Source: Conyzicola lurida
Lineage (GTDB): Bacteria > Actinomycetota > Actinomycetes > Actinomycetales > Microbacteriaceae
NCBI RefSeq assembly: GCF_014204935.1
Contig: NZ_JACHMJ010000001.1
Coordinates: forward strand, 2,480,001-2,544,000
Direction: 5' to 3'
DNA: 64,000 nt
Below the pieces are notes generated by a model that worked only from the letters and a program-made list of their open reading frames with translations, did no database searches and was not told the DNA's origin. Positions within the stretch are counted from its first letter, which is position 1. The number at the start of each line of letters is the position of its first letter. Of this stretch, positions 1 through 9,520 are shown one piece after another. Position numbers and translations under genes: made by a program.

Positions 1-45
1 CGGCCCGCGGCATCCGCCGCTGCGGCGAAGTAGCGGACGACGACC

Positions 46-1113
46 TCAGCCACCGATCGCGCCCATGCTGCGGACGGGGCGCACGAAGTCGGCGCGGTCC
101 ATGCCGTGTCCGGCCTGCTTGCCCCACATCGCCGCGCGCCACCAGTCGGCGATGACCGCGTCGGAGGCGTCCCCGCGGAGCAGAGCGCGCAGGTCGGTCT
201 CGTCGTCGCCGAAGAGGCAGGAGCGCACGGTGCCCTCGGCGGTGAGGCGGGTGCGGTCGCAGGCCTCGCAGAACGAGCGGGTCACCGAGGCGATGATGCC
301 GACCGTGGCCGGGCCGCCGTCGACGATCCACTCTTCGGCGGGGGCCGAGGGGTCCTCGCGGTGCGGCTGGGTGAGCACGAAGCGCGACGACAGGATGTCG
401 AGCAGCTCGGCCGCGTCGACCATGTTGTCGCGCGCCCAGGCCTCGTCGGCGTCGAGCGGCATCTGCTCGATGAAGCGCAGGCGCACGCCGTTGGCGACCG
501 ACCACTCGAGCAGGTCGAGCGCGCCGCCGAGGGTGTCGCGCATCAGCACGGCGTTGATCTTGAGCGGGGTGAGCCCCGCGCGCTTCGCGGCTTCGATGCC
601 GGCGAAGACCGACGGGAGACGGTCGCGGCGGGTGAGCCGGGCGAAATGGTCGCGGTCGACGGTGTCGAGCGAGATGTTGACGCGGGTGAGGCCGGCGGCG
701 ACGAGATCGCCGACGCGCTTGTCGAGGCCGATGCCGTTCGTGGTCATCGAGATCGAGGCGCCGTCCGCGACCTCGGCGCTGCGCGCGATGATCTCGACGA
801 GGTCGTTGCGCATAAGCGGCTCGCCGCCGGTGAAGCGGATGTCGCGGACACCGAGGTCACGCACGGCGATGCCGACCAGCCGGCCGATCTCGACGGCGGT
901 GAGCAGGTTCTCGCGGGCGATCGCGGGGAGGCCCGCCTCCGGCATGCAGTAGGTGCAACGCAGCGAGCACTTCTCGGTGATGGACACCCGCAGGTCGCGC
1001 GCCTCGCGGCCGAACTTGTCGACCAGCCCCGCGACATCCGGACGCCCGTGCATCGACGGCATCGTGCCGGGGTCGCGTCGGATCATCGGGATACCGAGTC
1101 CGAGGCGAGTCAT
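46..1113 (-). CDS. moaA: GTP 3',8-cyclase MoaA (molybdenum cofactor biosynthesis)
   Basis: Radical SAM enzyme for the first step of molybdopterin synthesis, converting GTP to 3',8-cyclo-GTP. The 355-residue protein carries the N-terminal radical SAM cluster motif CSLRCTYC (Cys49, Cys53, Cys56), a GGEP motif, and the C-terminal second Fe-S site CEAC...RSC. It ends in Gly-Gly, the conserved MoaA tail needed for catalysis. The start at 1113 lacks a clear ribosome site; a TAGGGT element lies a few bases upstream, so the mRNA may be leaderless. A later Met (residue 21) is also possible. It diverges from a molybdenum enzyme at 1204, which fits its role. Confidence 0.95.
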   Translation of the reverse strand: MTRLGLGIPMIRRDPGTMPSMHGRPDVAGLVDKFGREARDLRVSITEKCSLRCTYCMPEAGLPAIARENLLTAVEIGRLVGIAVRDLGVRDIRFTGGEPLMRNDLVEIIARSAEVADGASISMTTNGIGLDKRVGDLVAAGLTRVNISLDTVDRDHFARLTRRDRLPSVFAGIEAAKRAGLTPLKINAVLMRDTLGGALDLLEWSVANGVRLRFIEQMPLDADEAWARDNMVDAAELLDILSSRFVLTQPHREDPSAPAEEWIVDGGPATVGIIASVTRSFCEACDRTRLTAEGTVRSCLFGDDETDLRALLRGDASDAVIADWWRAAMWGKQAGHGMDRADFVRPVRSMGAIGG

Positions 1114-1203
1114 GTAGCAACCCTAGTTCGTGCCGGGTGGGAACACGCGATGCACGACACCCCCGCGGCTGGATAGGCTGGCCACAACGAAAGGGGCACC
1201 GAC

Positions 1204-1797
1204 ATGGGCATCATCTCTCGCGGTTTTTCTGGGCGTTCTCGGGAGCACAACCCCGACCTACCTCCGGGGCAGTTTCTGACCACCGACTTCCCGGTGCTCT
1301 CCGCCGGTCCGACTCCCCGTATCGACACGGACGAGTGGGAGTTCACCATCTCCACGGAGAAGGGCACCACGCACCACTGGACCTGGGCCGAACTGATGGC
1401 GCTTCCCATCGAAGACATCGCCACCGACATCCACTGCGTCACCCGCTGGTCGAAGTTCGGCACCTCGTGGCGCGGCGTCTCGCTCGACACCCTGTTTAAG
1501 GACGTCGACACCAGCTACGGCTACACGATGATCCACTCCTACGGCGGCTACACGACCAACGTGCCGCTCGCCGACCTCATGGGCGGCAAGGCCTGGATCG
1601 CGTTCGAGTTCGACGGCGAACCGCTGCACCCCGAGCACGGCGGTCCCGCGCGCCTGCTCGTGCCGCACCTCTACTTCTGGAAGAGCGCCAAGTGGGTGCG
1701 CGGCATCGAGATGCACAAGAGCGACGACCCCGGATTCTGGGAGCAGAACGGCTACAACATCTACGGCGACCCGTGGAAAGAACAGCGTTACTGGTGA
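1204..1797 (+). CDS. Sulfite-oxidase-like molybdopterin-dependent oxidoreductase
   Basis: A 197-residue protein of the oxidoreductase molybdopterin-binding domain family (YedY/sulfite oxidase fold) without dimerisation or heme domain. The stretch DIHCVTRWSKFGTSWRGV holds the Cys expected to ligate molybdenum, followed by typical DLMGGKAWIAFEFDG and HGGPARLLVPHLYFWKSAKW segments. No twin-arginine signal is visible, so it is probably cytoplasmic, unlike MsrP/YedY. An AAAGGGG ribosome site precedes the ATG. It overlaps the flavin reductase at 1794 by four bases, so the two are probably an electron-transfer pair. The substrate is unknown. Confidence 0.88.
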   Translation: MGIISRGFSGRSREHNPDLPPGQFLTTDFPVLSAGPTPRIDTDEWEFTISTEKGTTHHWTWAELMALPIEDIATDIHCVTRWSKFGTSWRGVSLDTLFKDVDTSYGYTMIHSYGGYTTNVPLADLMGGKAWIAFEFDGEPLHPEHGGPARLLVPHLYFWKSAKWVRGIEMHKSDDPGFWEQNGYNIYGDPWKEQRYW

Positions 1798-2525
1798 GCG
1801 TTGACTCTGTCGGCACCTGGAAGGTCGGCACCGTCACGGCCGTGCGCTCGGAGACGCCCACGGGACGCAGCATCGAGATCGACGTTCCCGGGTGGGGTGG
1901 CAACCTCGCCGGCCAGCACCTCGACGTGCGGTTGACCGCGCCCGACGGGTACCAGGCGGTGCGGTCGTACTCGATCGCCTCCGCCGACGCGACCGACCAC
2001 CTCGAACTCGCGGTCGACCGGCTGCCCGACGGCGAGGTGTCCCCGTACCTGGTCGACGACCTACTGCCCGGCGACCAGCTCGAGGTGCGCGGCCCGCTCG
2101 GCGGCTGGTTCGTCTGGCGGCCCGAGCAGACCGAACCGGTGCAGCTCATCGGCGGTGGCTCCGGCATCGTGCCGCTGGTCGCGATCGCGCGCGCCCACGC
2201 GGCGAGCGGCAGTACCGCGCCGTTCCGGCTGCTCTACTCGGTGCGCACGCCCGAGGACGTGTTCTTCAAAGACGAGCTCGCGCGCCTCGCCTCCCCCACC
2301 TTCGAGATCACCTGGGTGTACACCCGGGCGGCGCCGGCCGACTGGCCGACGAAACCGGGTCGCGTGAGCCACGACATCCTCGCGGCCTCGGTCATCCCTG
2401 CGGGCGACAACCCCTCCGTGTTCGTGTGCGGTCCGACCGGATTCGTCGAGAGCGTCGCCGACTTGCTCGTCGCGCTCGGCCACCCCGCGGCATCCGTCAA
2501 AACAGAACGTTTCGGCGGGGCCTGA
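1794..2525 (+). CDS. Ferredoxin-reductase-type FAD/NAD(P) oxidoreductase
   Basis: A 243-residue flavoprotein that probably passes electrons from NAD(P)H to the molybdenum protein encoded just upstream. RSYSIAS is the FAD-binding signature, GGGSGIVPLVA is the pyridine-nucleotide loop, and VFVCGPTGFVESV near the C-terminus is the usual NAD-binding Cys-Gly-Pro motif. No 2Fe-2S domain follows. I chose the GTG at 1794 because it overlaps the upstream stop codon as GTGA and matches the family N-terminus; an in-frame extension upstream would lie inside the molybdenum-protein gene. Confidence 0.88.
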   Translation: MSVDSVGTWKVGTVTAVRSETPTGRSIEIDVPGWGGNLAGQHLDVRLTAPDGYQAVRSYSIASADATDHLELAVDRLPDGEVSPYLVDDLLPGDQLEVRGPLGGWFVWRPEQTEPVQLIGGGSGIVPLVAIARAHAASGSTAPFRLLYSVRTPEDVFFKDELARLASPTFEITWVYTRAAPADWPTKPGRVSHDILAASVIPAGDNPSVFVCGPTGFVESVADLLVALGHPAASVKTERFGGA

Positions 2526-2552
2526 CGCACCCGCGCACCCGGCCGCGCTACG

Positions 2553-2598
2553 AAAAATGACAGCCGCGCCCGAAAGTTCGGGCGCGACTGTCATTTCA
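2553..2598. terminator. Bidirectional hairpin terminator
   Basis: The arms ATGACAG.CGCGCCCGAA and TTCGGGCGCG.CTGTCAT form a long near-perfect stem with a two-base loop, with A-rich sequence on the left and T-rich on the right. It lies between the convergent molybdenum-enzyme and sugar-transport operons and can stop transcription from both sides. Confidence 0.85.
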
Positions 2599-2629
2599 GG
2601 CCGCGGAAGTGCCGCGGCCGAGCCGCGGG

Positions 2630-3994
2630 CTAGTCGTTCGCGAAGAGCTTGTCGACCTCGGCGGCCGCTTCCTTCAGCGACTCGGGCTCGGCCTCGAAGA
2701 TCAGCACCGACTCGACGGCGGGCTCCATGATGGCGAGCACGTCGACCCAGTGGTTGGCGATCGGCGCGAGCTCGGTCTCGCCGGCGGCCACCGCGTCGTA
2801 GTAGACCGAGACATCGAGGCCGGCGGCGCTGAACGCCTCACGGGCTTTTTCGCTCGAGCTGTTCAGAGCCGGGAAGACGACCGCGGCCTCGGCCACGACG
2901 TCCTGGCAGTCGGCGGAGGCGAGGTAGGCGACCCACTTCTTCGACAGCTCGGGGTTCTCGCTCGACGCGAGCACCGAGTCGGCGAGGCCGTTCAGGATTC
3001 CGACGCGTTCGCCGCTCGGGCCGATCGGCAGCGGCGCGATGCCGCTCTCGATGCCGGTGAAGCCGTAGTAGCTGCGGGCGTTCCAGCTGCCGTCGGTGAC
3101 GAGGGCGTAGCTGCCCGCACCGTAGGCGTCCTTGATACCGACGCCGGAGGACGCGGCCTGGTAGCTGGGCATAAAGCCCTTCTCGGTGAGCGAGCGCCAC
3201 CACGCGATGGTGTCGATGTACTCGTCGTCGGCGTAGTTGAAGTCCGTGCCGAACGGGTTCTTGTCCGCGTACTCCCAGCCGGTGCTGAGCGCGTACATGC
3301 TCCACTGCGTCTGGCCGAAGGCGCCGATTCCCGACTTCGACTTGAGTCCCAGACCGTAGACCTCGACGTTCTTCGCGTCGTAGCCCGGCTCGTCGCCGCG
3401 CACACCGTTCACGTCGACCGAGAGGTGCGCGATGGTGTCTTCCCAGGTGCCGCCGTCCTCGGGGTTCCACTCGAGGTTCTGCAGGCTCTCGGGGGTGAGG
3501 CCCGCCTCGGCCAGGTAGCCCGCGTTGTAGATCGTGGCGACGGTGTCCCAGTCCTTCGGGAGTCCGTAACGCACGCCGTCCTCGCCGACCCAGAGCTCGG
3601 GGATGCCGGCCTGGTAGTCGTCGAAGTCGATGCCCTCGCTCTCGACGACGTCGTCGAGGCCGAGCAGCTGGCCGGTGGAGGCGAGCTGCGGGAAGAAGGA
3701 CGGGTGGTTGGTGATCACGTCGGGCGCGTTGCCGCCGACGAGGCTCGTGGTGAGCGTCTGGAAGTAGTCGTCGTAGCCGTACTGCTCGATCTTGACCGAG
3801 GCACCGTCGTTGGCTGCCTCGAAGTCGGTCGCGCACTGCTGGTAGGCCACCTGCTGGTTGGAGTCCCAGAGCCAGTAGGTGATTTCGCCGCTCGCGGAGG
3901 CGTCGTCGCCTCCACCTCCGCCGGCGCAGGCGGTGAGGGCGAGCAGCGGCACTGCTGCGAGAGCCGCGAGGTATCTCGTGGACTTGTTCATCAT
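2630..3994 (-). CDS. Sugar ABC transporter substrate-binding lipoprotein
   Basis: A 454-residue extracellular solute-binding protein (family 1). The N-terminus is a lipoprotein signal peptide ending in LLALTACAGG, with Cys as the lipidated residue followed by a Gly/Ser-rich linker. The mature part has the usual TYWLWDSNQQ opening and PDVITNHPSFF region. It is the last gene of an operon running from the alpha-galactosidase through two permeases, so an alpha-galactoside such as melibiose or raffinose is the likely ligand. No ATPase gene is in the operon; such importers commonly share an MsmK/MalK-type ATPase encoded elsewhere. Confidence 0.92.
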   Translation of the reverse strand: MMNKSTRYLAALAAVPLLALTACAGGGGGDDASASGEITYWLWDSNQQVAYQQCATDFEAANDGASVKIEQYGYDDYFQTLTTSLVGGNAPDVITNHPSFFPQLASTGQLLGLDDVVESEGIDFDDYQAGIPELWVGEDGVRYGLPKDWDTVATIYNAGYLAEAGLTPESLQNLEWNPEDGGTWEDTIAHLSVDVNGVRGDEPGYDAKNVEVYGLGLKSKSGIGAFGQTQWSMYALSTGWEYADKNPFGTDFNYADDEYIDTIAWWRSLTEKGFMPSYQAASSGVGIKDAYGAGSYALVTDGSWNARSYYGFTGIESGIAPLPIGPSGERVGILNGLADSVLASSENPELSKKWVAYLASADCQDVVAEAAVVFPALNSSSEKAREAFSAAGLDVSVYYDAVAAGETELAPIANHWVDVLAIMEPAVESVLIFEAEPESLKEAAAEVDKLFAND

Positions 3995-4042
3995 TTCCCT
4001 TTCGTGATGCTGGTGTAGTTGGTGCGGATGTGCTGGGTAGAG

Positions 4043-4999
4043 CTACTTGGTGCCGGAATAGCCGATCGAGTTGATGACCCGTCGGCCCATGAAGAGGAAG
4101 AGGATCAGGATGGGCAGAGCCGCGATGAGGGTTGCCGCCATGAGGCCCGCCCAGTCCGGCCCGCCCTGCGGCGTCTGCGAGCGGAAGACCCCGAGCGCCA
4201 CGGTGAGAACGCGCACGTCTTCTTCGCGGCCGACCAGCTGGGGCCAGAAGTACTCGTTCCACGACGTGATGTAGGTGAGGATCGCGAGGGTCGCGATCGG
4301 CGCCGAGCCGAGCGGCAGGATCACCTGGAAGAACCGGCGGATCGGGCCGGCCCCGTCGATGATCGCGGCCTCCTCCACCTCGCGGCTGATGCCGAGGAAG
4401 AACTGGCGCAGGAAGAACACGGCGAACGGCGTCATGAGCAGGGTCGGCAGGATGATGCCGGCATACGTGTTCAGCAGTCCGAGTTCGCGGATCGTCACGA
4501 AGTTCGGGATCGTGGTGAAGATCGGCGGCACCATCAGCGCCGCGATGAACGACGAGAAGACGAGGTCGCGGCCCTTCCACTGCAGGCGGGCGAAGGCGTA
4601 GGCGGCCATCGAGCAGAACAGCACCTGGCCGATCGTCGTCACCGTCGCGACGATGAGCGAGTTGCGCAGGTAGGCCCAGAAGTTGATCGACGCGCCCGAT
4701 CCGCCCTCGGCGAGCGCCTCGGCCGGTGTCGCGAGGCCGAGCACGCGCTCGTAGGCGCCGAGCGTGAAGTCGACGGGGAACGGCGAACCGGGGTCGCTGC
4801 CCAGGGAGGTCGAGGTCGAGAACGAGGTGCGCAGCATCCAGTAGAACGGAATCAGCGTGATCAGCATCACGGCGACCAGGGCGGCCCAGGCGAAGAACCG
4901 GCCCACCGTGAGGCGGGGCTTCTTGCGGCGCGGCGCCTTCTTCGGCGGCGAGGGCTCGGTGGTGCTGGCGAGCTCGGGGGCGGCGGTTGTCAGTGTCAT
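4043..4999 (-). CDS. Sugar ABC transporter permease, MalG type
   Basis: A 318-residue integral membrane subunit with about six predicted helices and a charged PKKAPRRKK N-terminal tail in the cytoplasm. The EAA loop reads EEAAIIDGAGPIRRFFQVILP, the site that docks on the ATPase. The gene lies seven bases downstream of the partner permease gene and upstream of the binding-protein gene. Together they form the membrane part of the presumed alpha-galactoside importer. Confidence 0.92.
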   Translation of the reverse strand: MTLTTAAPELASTTEPSPPKKAPRRKKPRLTVGRFFAWAALVAVMLITLIPFYWMLRTSFSTSTSLGSDPGSPFPVDFTLGAYERVLGLATPAEALAEGGSGASINFWAYLRNSLIVATVTTIGQVLFCSMAAYAFARLQWKGRDLVFSSFIAALMVPPIFTTIPNFVTIRELGLLNTYAGIILPTLLMTPFAVFFLRQFFLGISREVEEAAIIDGAGPIRRFFQVILPLGSAPIATLAILTYITSWNEYFWPQLVGREEDVRVLTVALGVFRSQTPQGGPDWAGLMAATLIAALPILILFLFMGRRVINSIGYSGTK

Positions 5000-5006
5000 G
5001 GTCGGG

Positions 5007-5960
5007 TCATCCCAGGTCGGACTTGTTGGCGCGGGTGAGGCGCAGTTGGATGAAGGTGAAGGCGGCGAGCAGCACGAAGAGCGCGAGCGCCATCGCCGAG
5101 CCGTAACCGAAGTCGAACCGGTTGAAGGCCATGTCGAAGATGTAGTAGTTGATGACGCGGGTCGAGTTGACCGGGCCGCCCTGTGTCGTCACCGCGATGG
5201 TGTCGAACAGCTGGAACGATCCGGTGACCGTGACGACGAGCACCATGGCGAGCACGGGCCGCAGCAGCGGCAGGGTGATGCTGCGGAACATGCGCAGCTC
5301 CGAGCCGCCGTCGATCGCGCCGGCCTCGTAGACCTCCTTGGGGATGGTCTGCAGTCCCGCGAAGATCAGCAGCGCCGTGTAACCCATGTGGCGCCACACG
5401 TTGATGAGCGCCACCGTCGGGATCGCCCAGTCGCTCTCGCCGAAGAACGCCACCCGGTCGAGGCCGATCGCGTTGATCACCTCGTTCACGATGCCGAACT
5501 GGAAGTCGAACATGTAGAACCAGACGAGCGCCGCGATCACGTTGGCGATGAGGTACGGCAGCATCACGATGCCGCGGATCACCATCGACTGCGTGAGCCG
5601 GTGCATCAGCACGGCGATGCCGAGGGCGAGAACCGTCTGCAGTCCGATGTTGATCGCCACGTAGTAGCTGGTCGTGCCGATGGCGTTCCAGAACAGCGGA
5701 TCGGCGGCCAGCCGCGTGTAGTTGTCGAGCCCGATGAACTCCGGCGCCGTCAGCAGGTCGAAGTCGGTGAAGCTGTAGTACAGGCCGCTGAGGGCGGGCC
5801 AGACGAAGAACGCGAGGAAGCCGAGCAGGGCCGGCAGCACGAAGCCCCACGCGGCCAACGCTTCACGGCGCTTCAGCGTGATCAGCGGCTTTCTCGGCGG
5901 CACGAGGCCCGAGGGCTGCGCGCGCCCGGCCTTCGGGCGGGTGGTGGTCGGAGCGGTCAT
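5007..5960 (-). CDS. Sugar ABC transporter permease, MalF type
   Basis: A 317-residue membrane permease with six predicted helices and the EAA loop KEVYEAGAIDGGSELRMFRSITLPLL. I placed the start at 5960 because this ATG overlaps the alpha-galactosidase stop codon as ATGA and gives a family-like N-terminus (a Thr/Pro/Lys-rich tail before AAWGFVLPALLGF). A much longer in-frame extension exists upstream but lies within the alpha-galactosidase gene and has shadow composition. It pairs with the MalG-type permease gene immediately downstream. Confidence 0.92.
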   Translation of the reverse strand: MTAPTTTRPKAGRAQPSGLVPPRKPLITLKRREALAAWGFVLPALLGFLAFFVWPALSGLYYSFTDFDLLTAPEFIGLDNYTRLAADPLFWNAIGTTSYYVAINIGLQTVLALGIAVLMHRLTQSMVIRGIVMLPYLIANVIAALVWFYMFDFQFGIVNEVINAIGLDRVAFFGESDWAIPTVALINVWRHMGYTALLIFAGLQTIPKEVYEAGAIDGGSELRMFRSITLPLLRPVLAMVLVVTVTGSFQLFDTIAVTTQGGPVNSTRVINYYIFDMAFNRFDFGYGSAMALALFVLLAAFTFIQLRLTRANKSDLG

Positions 5961-8131
5961 CGGTCCAGGCCTTCCTTGGTGGTGGTGACGTGCACGAGGG
6001 CGAGATGCTCGGGGGCGAGCGCCGGCGCCTGGAGGCCGACGCTCGAGAGGGCGTGGCCGCTCAGCTCGATGCCGTCCGTCCACCAGGCGGGACCCGCGTG
6101 GTGGTTGAAAGTGAGGATGCCGTTTCCGGGGGCCAGCGGAGCGACCCGGTAGGTGCGCTCGGGGTCGAGGCCGGGCAGGCGCACCATGCCGGGCGGGTTC
6201 TGCACGCTGGTCGCCACGGCGACGAACGAGTAGAGCGCTTGGTCGCGGTCCTTCGCGACGATGCCGCGCAGCCAGTACGACGGGTCGGGGTGGTCGCCGC
6301 GCACGACGGTGCCGCGGTGCATCCAGCCCCGCAGCTCCTTGTAGAGCGCGATCCACTCGGTGAGCTGCGCGATCTCCTCGGCGCTCGCCAGCGACAGGTT
6401 CTGCTCGATGCCGAAGCTGCCGAACAGGGCCGTGCCGGCGCGGAACGAGATGTCGTGCGTGCGCTTGGTCGAGTGGGCGGTCGCTGAACCGACGTGCGAG
6501 CCGATCAGCTCGGGCGGCACCGTGACCCCGGTCCAGCGCTCGATGCGCTGACGCTCGAGCGCGTCGATGCAGTCGCTCGCCCAGATGCGGTCGCTGCGCT
6601 CGAGCACCTCGAGGTCGGCGCGGGCACCACCCGAGGAACACGCCTCGATTTCAAGCTCGGGATGGCGCGCCCGCAGCTCGTCGACGAGGCGGTAGAACGC
6701 GAGGGTCTGGTCGTGCACGCCCGCGACACCCGCTCCGGGGTGGCCGGCGTCGACCAGGTCGCGGTTGTGGTCCCACTTGATGAAGTCGATGTCGTAGCGG
6801 GCGACGAGGGCGCTCATGCTCTCGAGCACGTGGGCGAAGGCCTCGGGGTTCGCGAGGTCGAGCACCTGCTGGTAGCGGGCCGTCGGCGGCAGACGGTGGC
6901 CCGGCGACATGATCCACTCGGGGTGCTCGCGCGCCGCGTCGGAGTCGGGGTTGATCATCTCGGGCTCGAACCAGAGTCCGAACTGCATGCCGAGGGCACG
7001 TACGCGGGAGACCAGCGGGTCGAGGCCCTCGGGCCAGACGCCCTCGTCGATGCGCCAGTCGCCGAGCCCGGCGGACTTGTCGCGGCGGCCGTGGAACCAG
7101 CCGTCGTCGAGCACGAACCGTTCGACCCCGACCTCGGCGGCGCGGTCGGCGAGGGCGAGCAGCGTGTCGAGGTCCTGGTCGAAGTAGACCGCTTCCCAGG
7201 TGTTGAGCACGACGGGGCGCGGCGAGGTCGGGTAGCCGACGCGGGCACGGAGGAACTCGTGGAAGCGCGCGCTGAGGTCGTCGAGCCCCGTGCCGTAGGA
7301 AGCGTAGAGCCACGGGCTGGTGTAGCCGTCGCCGTTCTCGAGGCGGATTTCGCCCGGCAGCAGCAGTTCGCCGCCGCCGACGACGCCGCGGCCGTTGGGA
7401 AGACGCTCGGCGTAGCTGCGGTGATTGCCGCTCCACGCCACCTGCACGCCCCAGACCTCGCCGCTGCGGAATCCGAAACCGGCGGTGCCGACCGCGTAGA
7501 GCAGGGCGGCGTCGTGACCGGTGCGGCCGCGACGGCCCTCCTTGACGTGGGTGCCGAAGGTGAAGTCGTGGCGCTGCGCGCTGCTCTCCCGCACGTGGCG
7601 TCCGGTGAAGTCGAGGATCTCCTGCGCCTGCAGCGGCACGGGCAGAGCGAGGTTGAGACCGTCGAGCGTGTAGGCGCCGTCCGCGGTGCCGGTCACGGTG
7701 GCGCGGGTGCGCAGCACGCCCGAGTCGGAGAGTTCGAGCACGAGCTCCACGGCGAGACCGGCGTCGACGTCGGCGAGCGCGGCCACGAACCGGCGGTCGG
7801 CGAAGCGCGCGTCGGGCGACTGCTCGACGCGGGCGTCCGTCAGTTCGAGCGCGAGGGAGAAGTGGCGGCCGTCACGGTGGCCGGTGATGCCGGGCGTGCC
7901 GGCCCAGCCGGTCGACTGCTCGGGCAGGATGCCGAGCGGCACCAGGGTGTCGATGCTGTTGGAGACGATCTGCGGCTGGCCAGCGGTGACGAGCTGCGCG
8001 AGGCCCGCGGGAGATACTGGGAGGAGGGCTGCGCCCCAGTGCGCGATGCGGGGAACACCGGTTCCCGTCGCATCGATGACAACGCTGACACCGCCCGCGA
8101 AGAGATGGAACAGTCGGGTGGTGTCTGACAT
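5957..8131 (-). CDS. Alpha-galactosidase, GH36
   Basis: A 724-residue cytoplasmic glycoside hydrolase family 36 enzyme that removes alpha-linked galactose from imported oligosaccharides. Key motifs are FVLDDGWFHGR, LWFEPEMINPDSD, KWDHNRDL (Asp454, the expected nucleophile) and WASDCID (Asp520, the expected acid/base). Its length matches the family. An AAGGAAG ribosome site precedes the ATG at 8131. It is the first gene of the operon and diverges from a ROK regulator, so substrate-controlled expression is likely. Alpha-N-acetylgalactosaminidase activity cannot be excluded, but the CSSGGAR segment is typical of alpha-galactosidases. Confidence 0.93.
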   Translation of the reverse strand: MSDTTRLFHLFAGGVSVVIDATGTGVPRIAHWGAALLPVSPAGLAQLVTAGQPQIVSNSIDTLVPLGILPEQSTGWAGTPGITGHRDGRHFSLALELTDARVEQSPDARFADRRFVAALADVDAGLAVELVLELSDSGVLRTRATVTGTADGAYTLDGLNLALPVPLQAQEILDFTGRHVRESSAQRHDFTFGTHVKEGRRGRTGHDAALLYAVGTAGFGFRSGEVWGVQVAWSGNHRSYAERLPNGRGVVGGGELLLPGEIRLENGDGYTSPWLYASYGTGLDDLSARFHEFLRARVGYPTSPRPVVLNTWEAVYFDQDLDTLLALADRAAEVGVERFVLDDGWFHGRRDKSAGLGDWRIDEGVWPEGLDPLVSRVRALGMQFGLWFEPEMINPDSDAAREHPEWIMSPGHRLPPTARYQQVLDLANPEAFAHVLESMSALVARYDIDFIKWDHNRDLVDAGHPGAGVAGVHDQTLAFYRLVDELRARHPELEIEACSSGGARADLEVLERSDRIWASDCIDALERQRIERWTGVTVPPELIGSHVGSATAHSTKRTHDISFRAGTALFGSFGIEQNLSLASAEEIAQLTEWIALYKELRGWMHRGTVVRGDHPDPSYWLRGIVAKDRDQALYSFVAVATSVQNPPGMVRLPGLDPERTYRVAPLAPGNGILTFNHHAGPAWWTDGIELSGHALSSVGLQAPALAPEHLALVHVTTTKEGLDR

Positions 8132-8173
8132 TGTGGCTTCCTTGCCTCGGGCCCGAGTGGGCTTCGTTCAACG

Positions 8174-8186
8174 GTAATATTATTAC
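8174..8186. promoter_or_regulatory. Putative operator of the alpha-galactoside/ROK divergon
   Basis: GTAATA-T-TATTAC is a perfect AT-rich palindrome in a GC-rich background, located in the 210-base gap between the divergent alpha-galactosidase and ROK regulator genes. Its position, about 43 bases from the GH36 start codon, suits a repressor site. The assignment to the adjacent ROK protein is an inference. Confidence 0.6.
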
Positions 8187-8341
8187 GATAGAAAACACTT
8201 CGCGTCAAGTCGATGACGTTTCACGATCAAAACGCCGCAAAATCGCCTGCCCTGAATGCAGGACAGCGGGGATTATTATTGAGGATGAAGCAATAGTCGT
8301 GAGAGCTATGCGTCCCGCCGGGCGCCAGTAGGGTGTGAATC

Positions 8342-9520
8342 GTGAGTGTCAGAGAAGTCGCTCCTGGAACGATGGCCATCGAGTCAGCCAGGGCCACCGC
8401 CAGGGAAGTCGTGAAGAACGGTCCGCTCTCCCGCAGCGAGGTGGCCCGTCGCCTCGACCTCTCCCCCGCGAGCCTCACCCGCCTCGCCAAGCCACTCGTC
8501 GACTCCGGCCTCCTGGTCGAGGGCGAACCGCAGGCCGACCCCGTGCACGGCCGCATCGCCCGGCCGCTCGACGTCTCGACCGAGTTGCGCTTTCTCGGGG
8601 TCAAGGTCAACCTCGACGTGCTCTACGCCGTCGTCACCAACGCCCGCGCCGAGATCGTCGAGCGCGCCACTCTGCCGCTGACCTCGACCGACCCCGAGAG
8701 CGTCGCCGCGGCGATCGCGGAAATCGCCGGATCGCTCGCCGCGCACGAGACGGTGGAGAGCATGGGCGTCGCCCTCGGCGGCCACTCACTCGACGGTCAG
8801 ACCGTCGGCGTCTCCCGCTCGCTCGACTGGCACGACGTGCCGCTCGCCAGCACGGTCGCGGCGGCCACCGGGCTGCGCACCGTCGTCGAGAACGACGTGC
8901 TCTCCCTCACCCAGGCCCAGCACTGGTTCGGCATGGGCCGCGGCCACACCGACTTCGCGCTCATCACCGTCGGGCTCGGCATCGGGTGTGCCCTCGTGAT
9001 CCACGACCGCGTCGTGCGCCGCGAGGACCCGAACACCCCCACGGCCGGACACTTCGTGATCGACCGCACCGGCCCGCTCTGCGTCGACGGCCACCGCGGC
9101 TGCGCCATGGCCTACCTGTCGTCGGGCAGCATCTGCCAGTCCGTGTCGATGGGCCTCGGCCGTGTCGTCGGCTACGACGAGGTGCTCGCCCTCGCCAGCG
9201 CGAACGACCCGGTGGCGAGCCGCGTCGTCACCGAGTCCGCGGAAGCGCTCGGCCGGCTCATCTCCTCGGTCTCGATGCTCACCGGCATCCAGGACGTGCT
9301 GCTCTCGGGCGAGGGCATCGCGCTCGCCACCACGGCGCCCGACGCCGTCGCCGCGGGCATCGCCGTCGACCGCCCCGTCTGGGCGCGGCCGATCGCGACC
9401 CGCATCGAGCCCATGGACTTCTACGAGTGGGCCCGCGGCGGCGCGGTGGTCGCGATCCAGGACTACCTGGACACCTATCCGGTCGAGTTCGCCCCGGCGC
9501 GGAAGGCCGCGACCGCCTGA
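8342..9520 (+). CDS. ROK-family transcriptional regulator
   Basis: A 392-residue regulator with an N-terminal winged helix-turn-helix (LSRSEVARRLDLSPASLTR, residues about 30 to 48) and a C-terminal ROK sugar-kinase-like domain. GPLCVDGHRGC is the metal-binding loop of this regulatory subgroup. It begins with GTG and diverges from the alpha-galactosidase operon, which it probably represses in the absence of sugar. Its last 46 bases overlap the 3' end of the convergent kinase gene at 9475. Confidence 0.9.
   Translation: MSVREVAPGTMAIESARATAREVVKNGPLSRSEVARRLDLSPASLTRLAKPLVDSGLLVEGEPQADPVHGRIARPLDVSTELRFLGVKVNLDVLYAVVTNARAEIVERATLPLTSTDPESVAAAIAEIAGSLAAHETVESMGVALGGHSLDGQTVGVSRSLDWHDVPLASTVAAATGLRTVVENDVLSLTQAQHWFGMGRGHTDFALITVGLGIGCALVIHDRVVRREDPNTPTAGHFVIDRTGPLCVDGHRGCAMAYLSSGSICQSVSMGLGRVVGYDEVLALASANDPVASRVVTESAEALGRLISSVSMLTGIQDVLLSGEGIALATTAPDAVAAGIAVDRPVWARPIATRIEPMDFYEWARGGAVVAIQDYLDTYPVEFAPARKAATA

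Noticed and set aside
1-45. Possible 3' gene end before moaA
   Set aside because: Too short to assign; no motif or stop context supports a product.
2838-4580. Long Arg-rich open frames opposite or across known genes, here and throughout
   Set aside because: They are shadow frames of high-GC genes: Arg/Ala/Pro-rich, without domain motifs or ribosome sites, and overlap genes with clear family matches.
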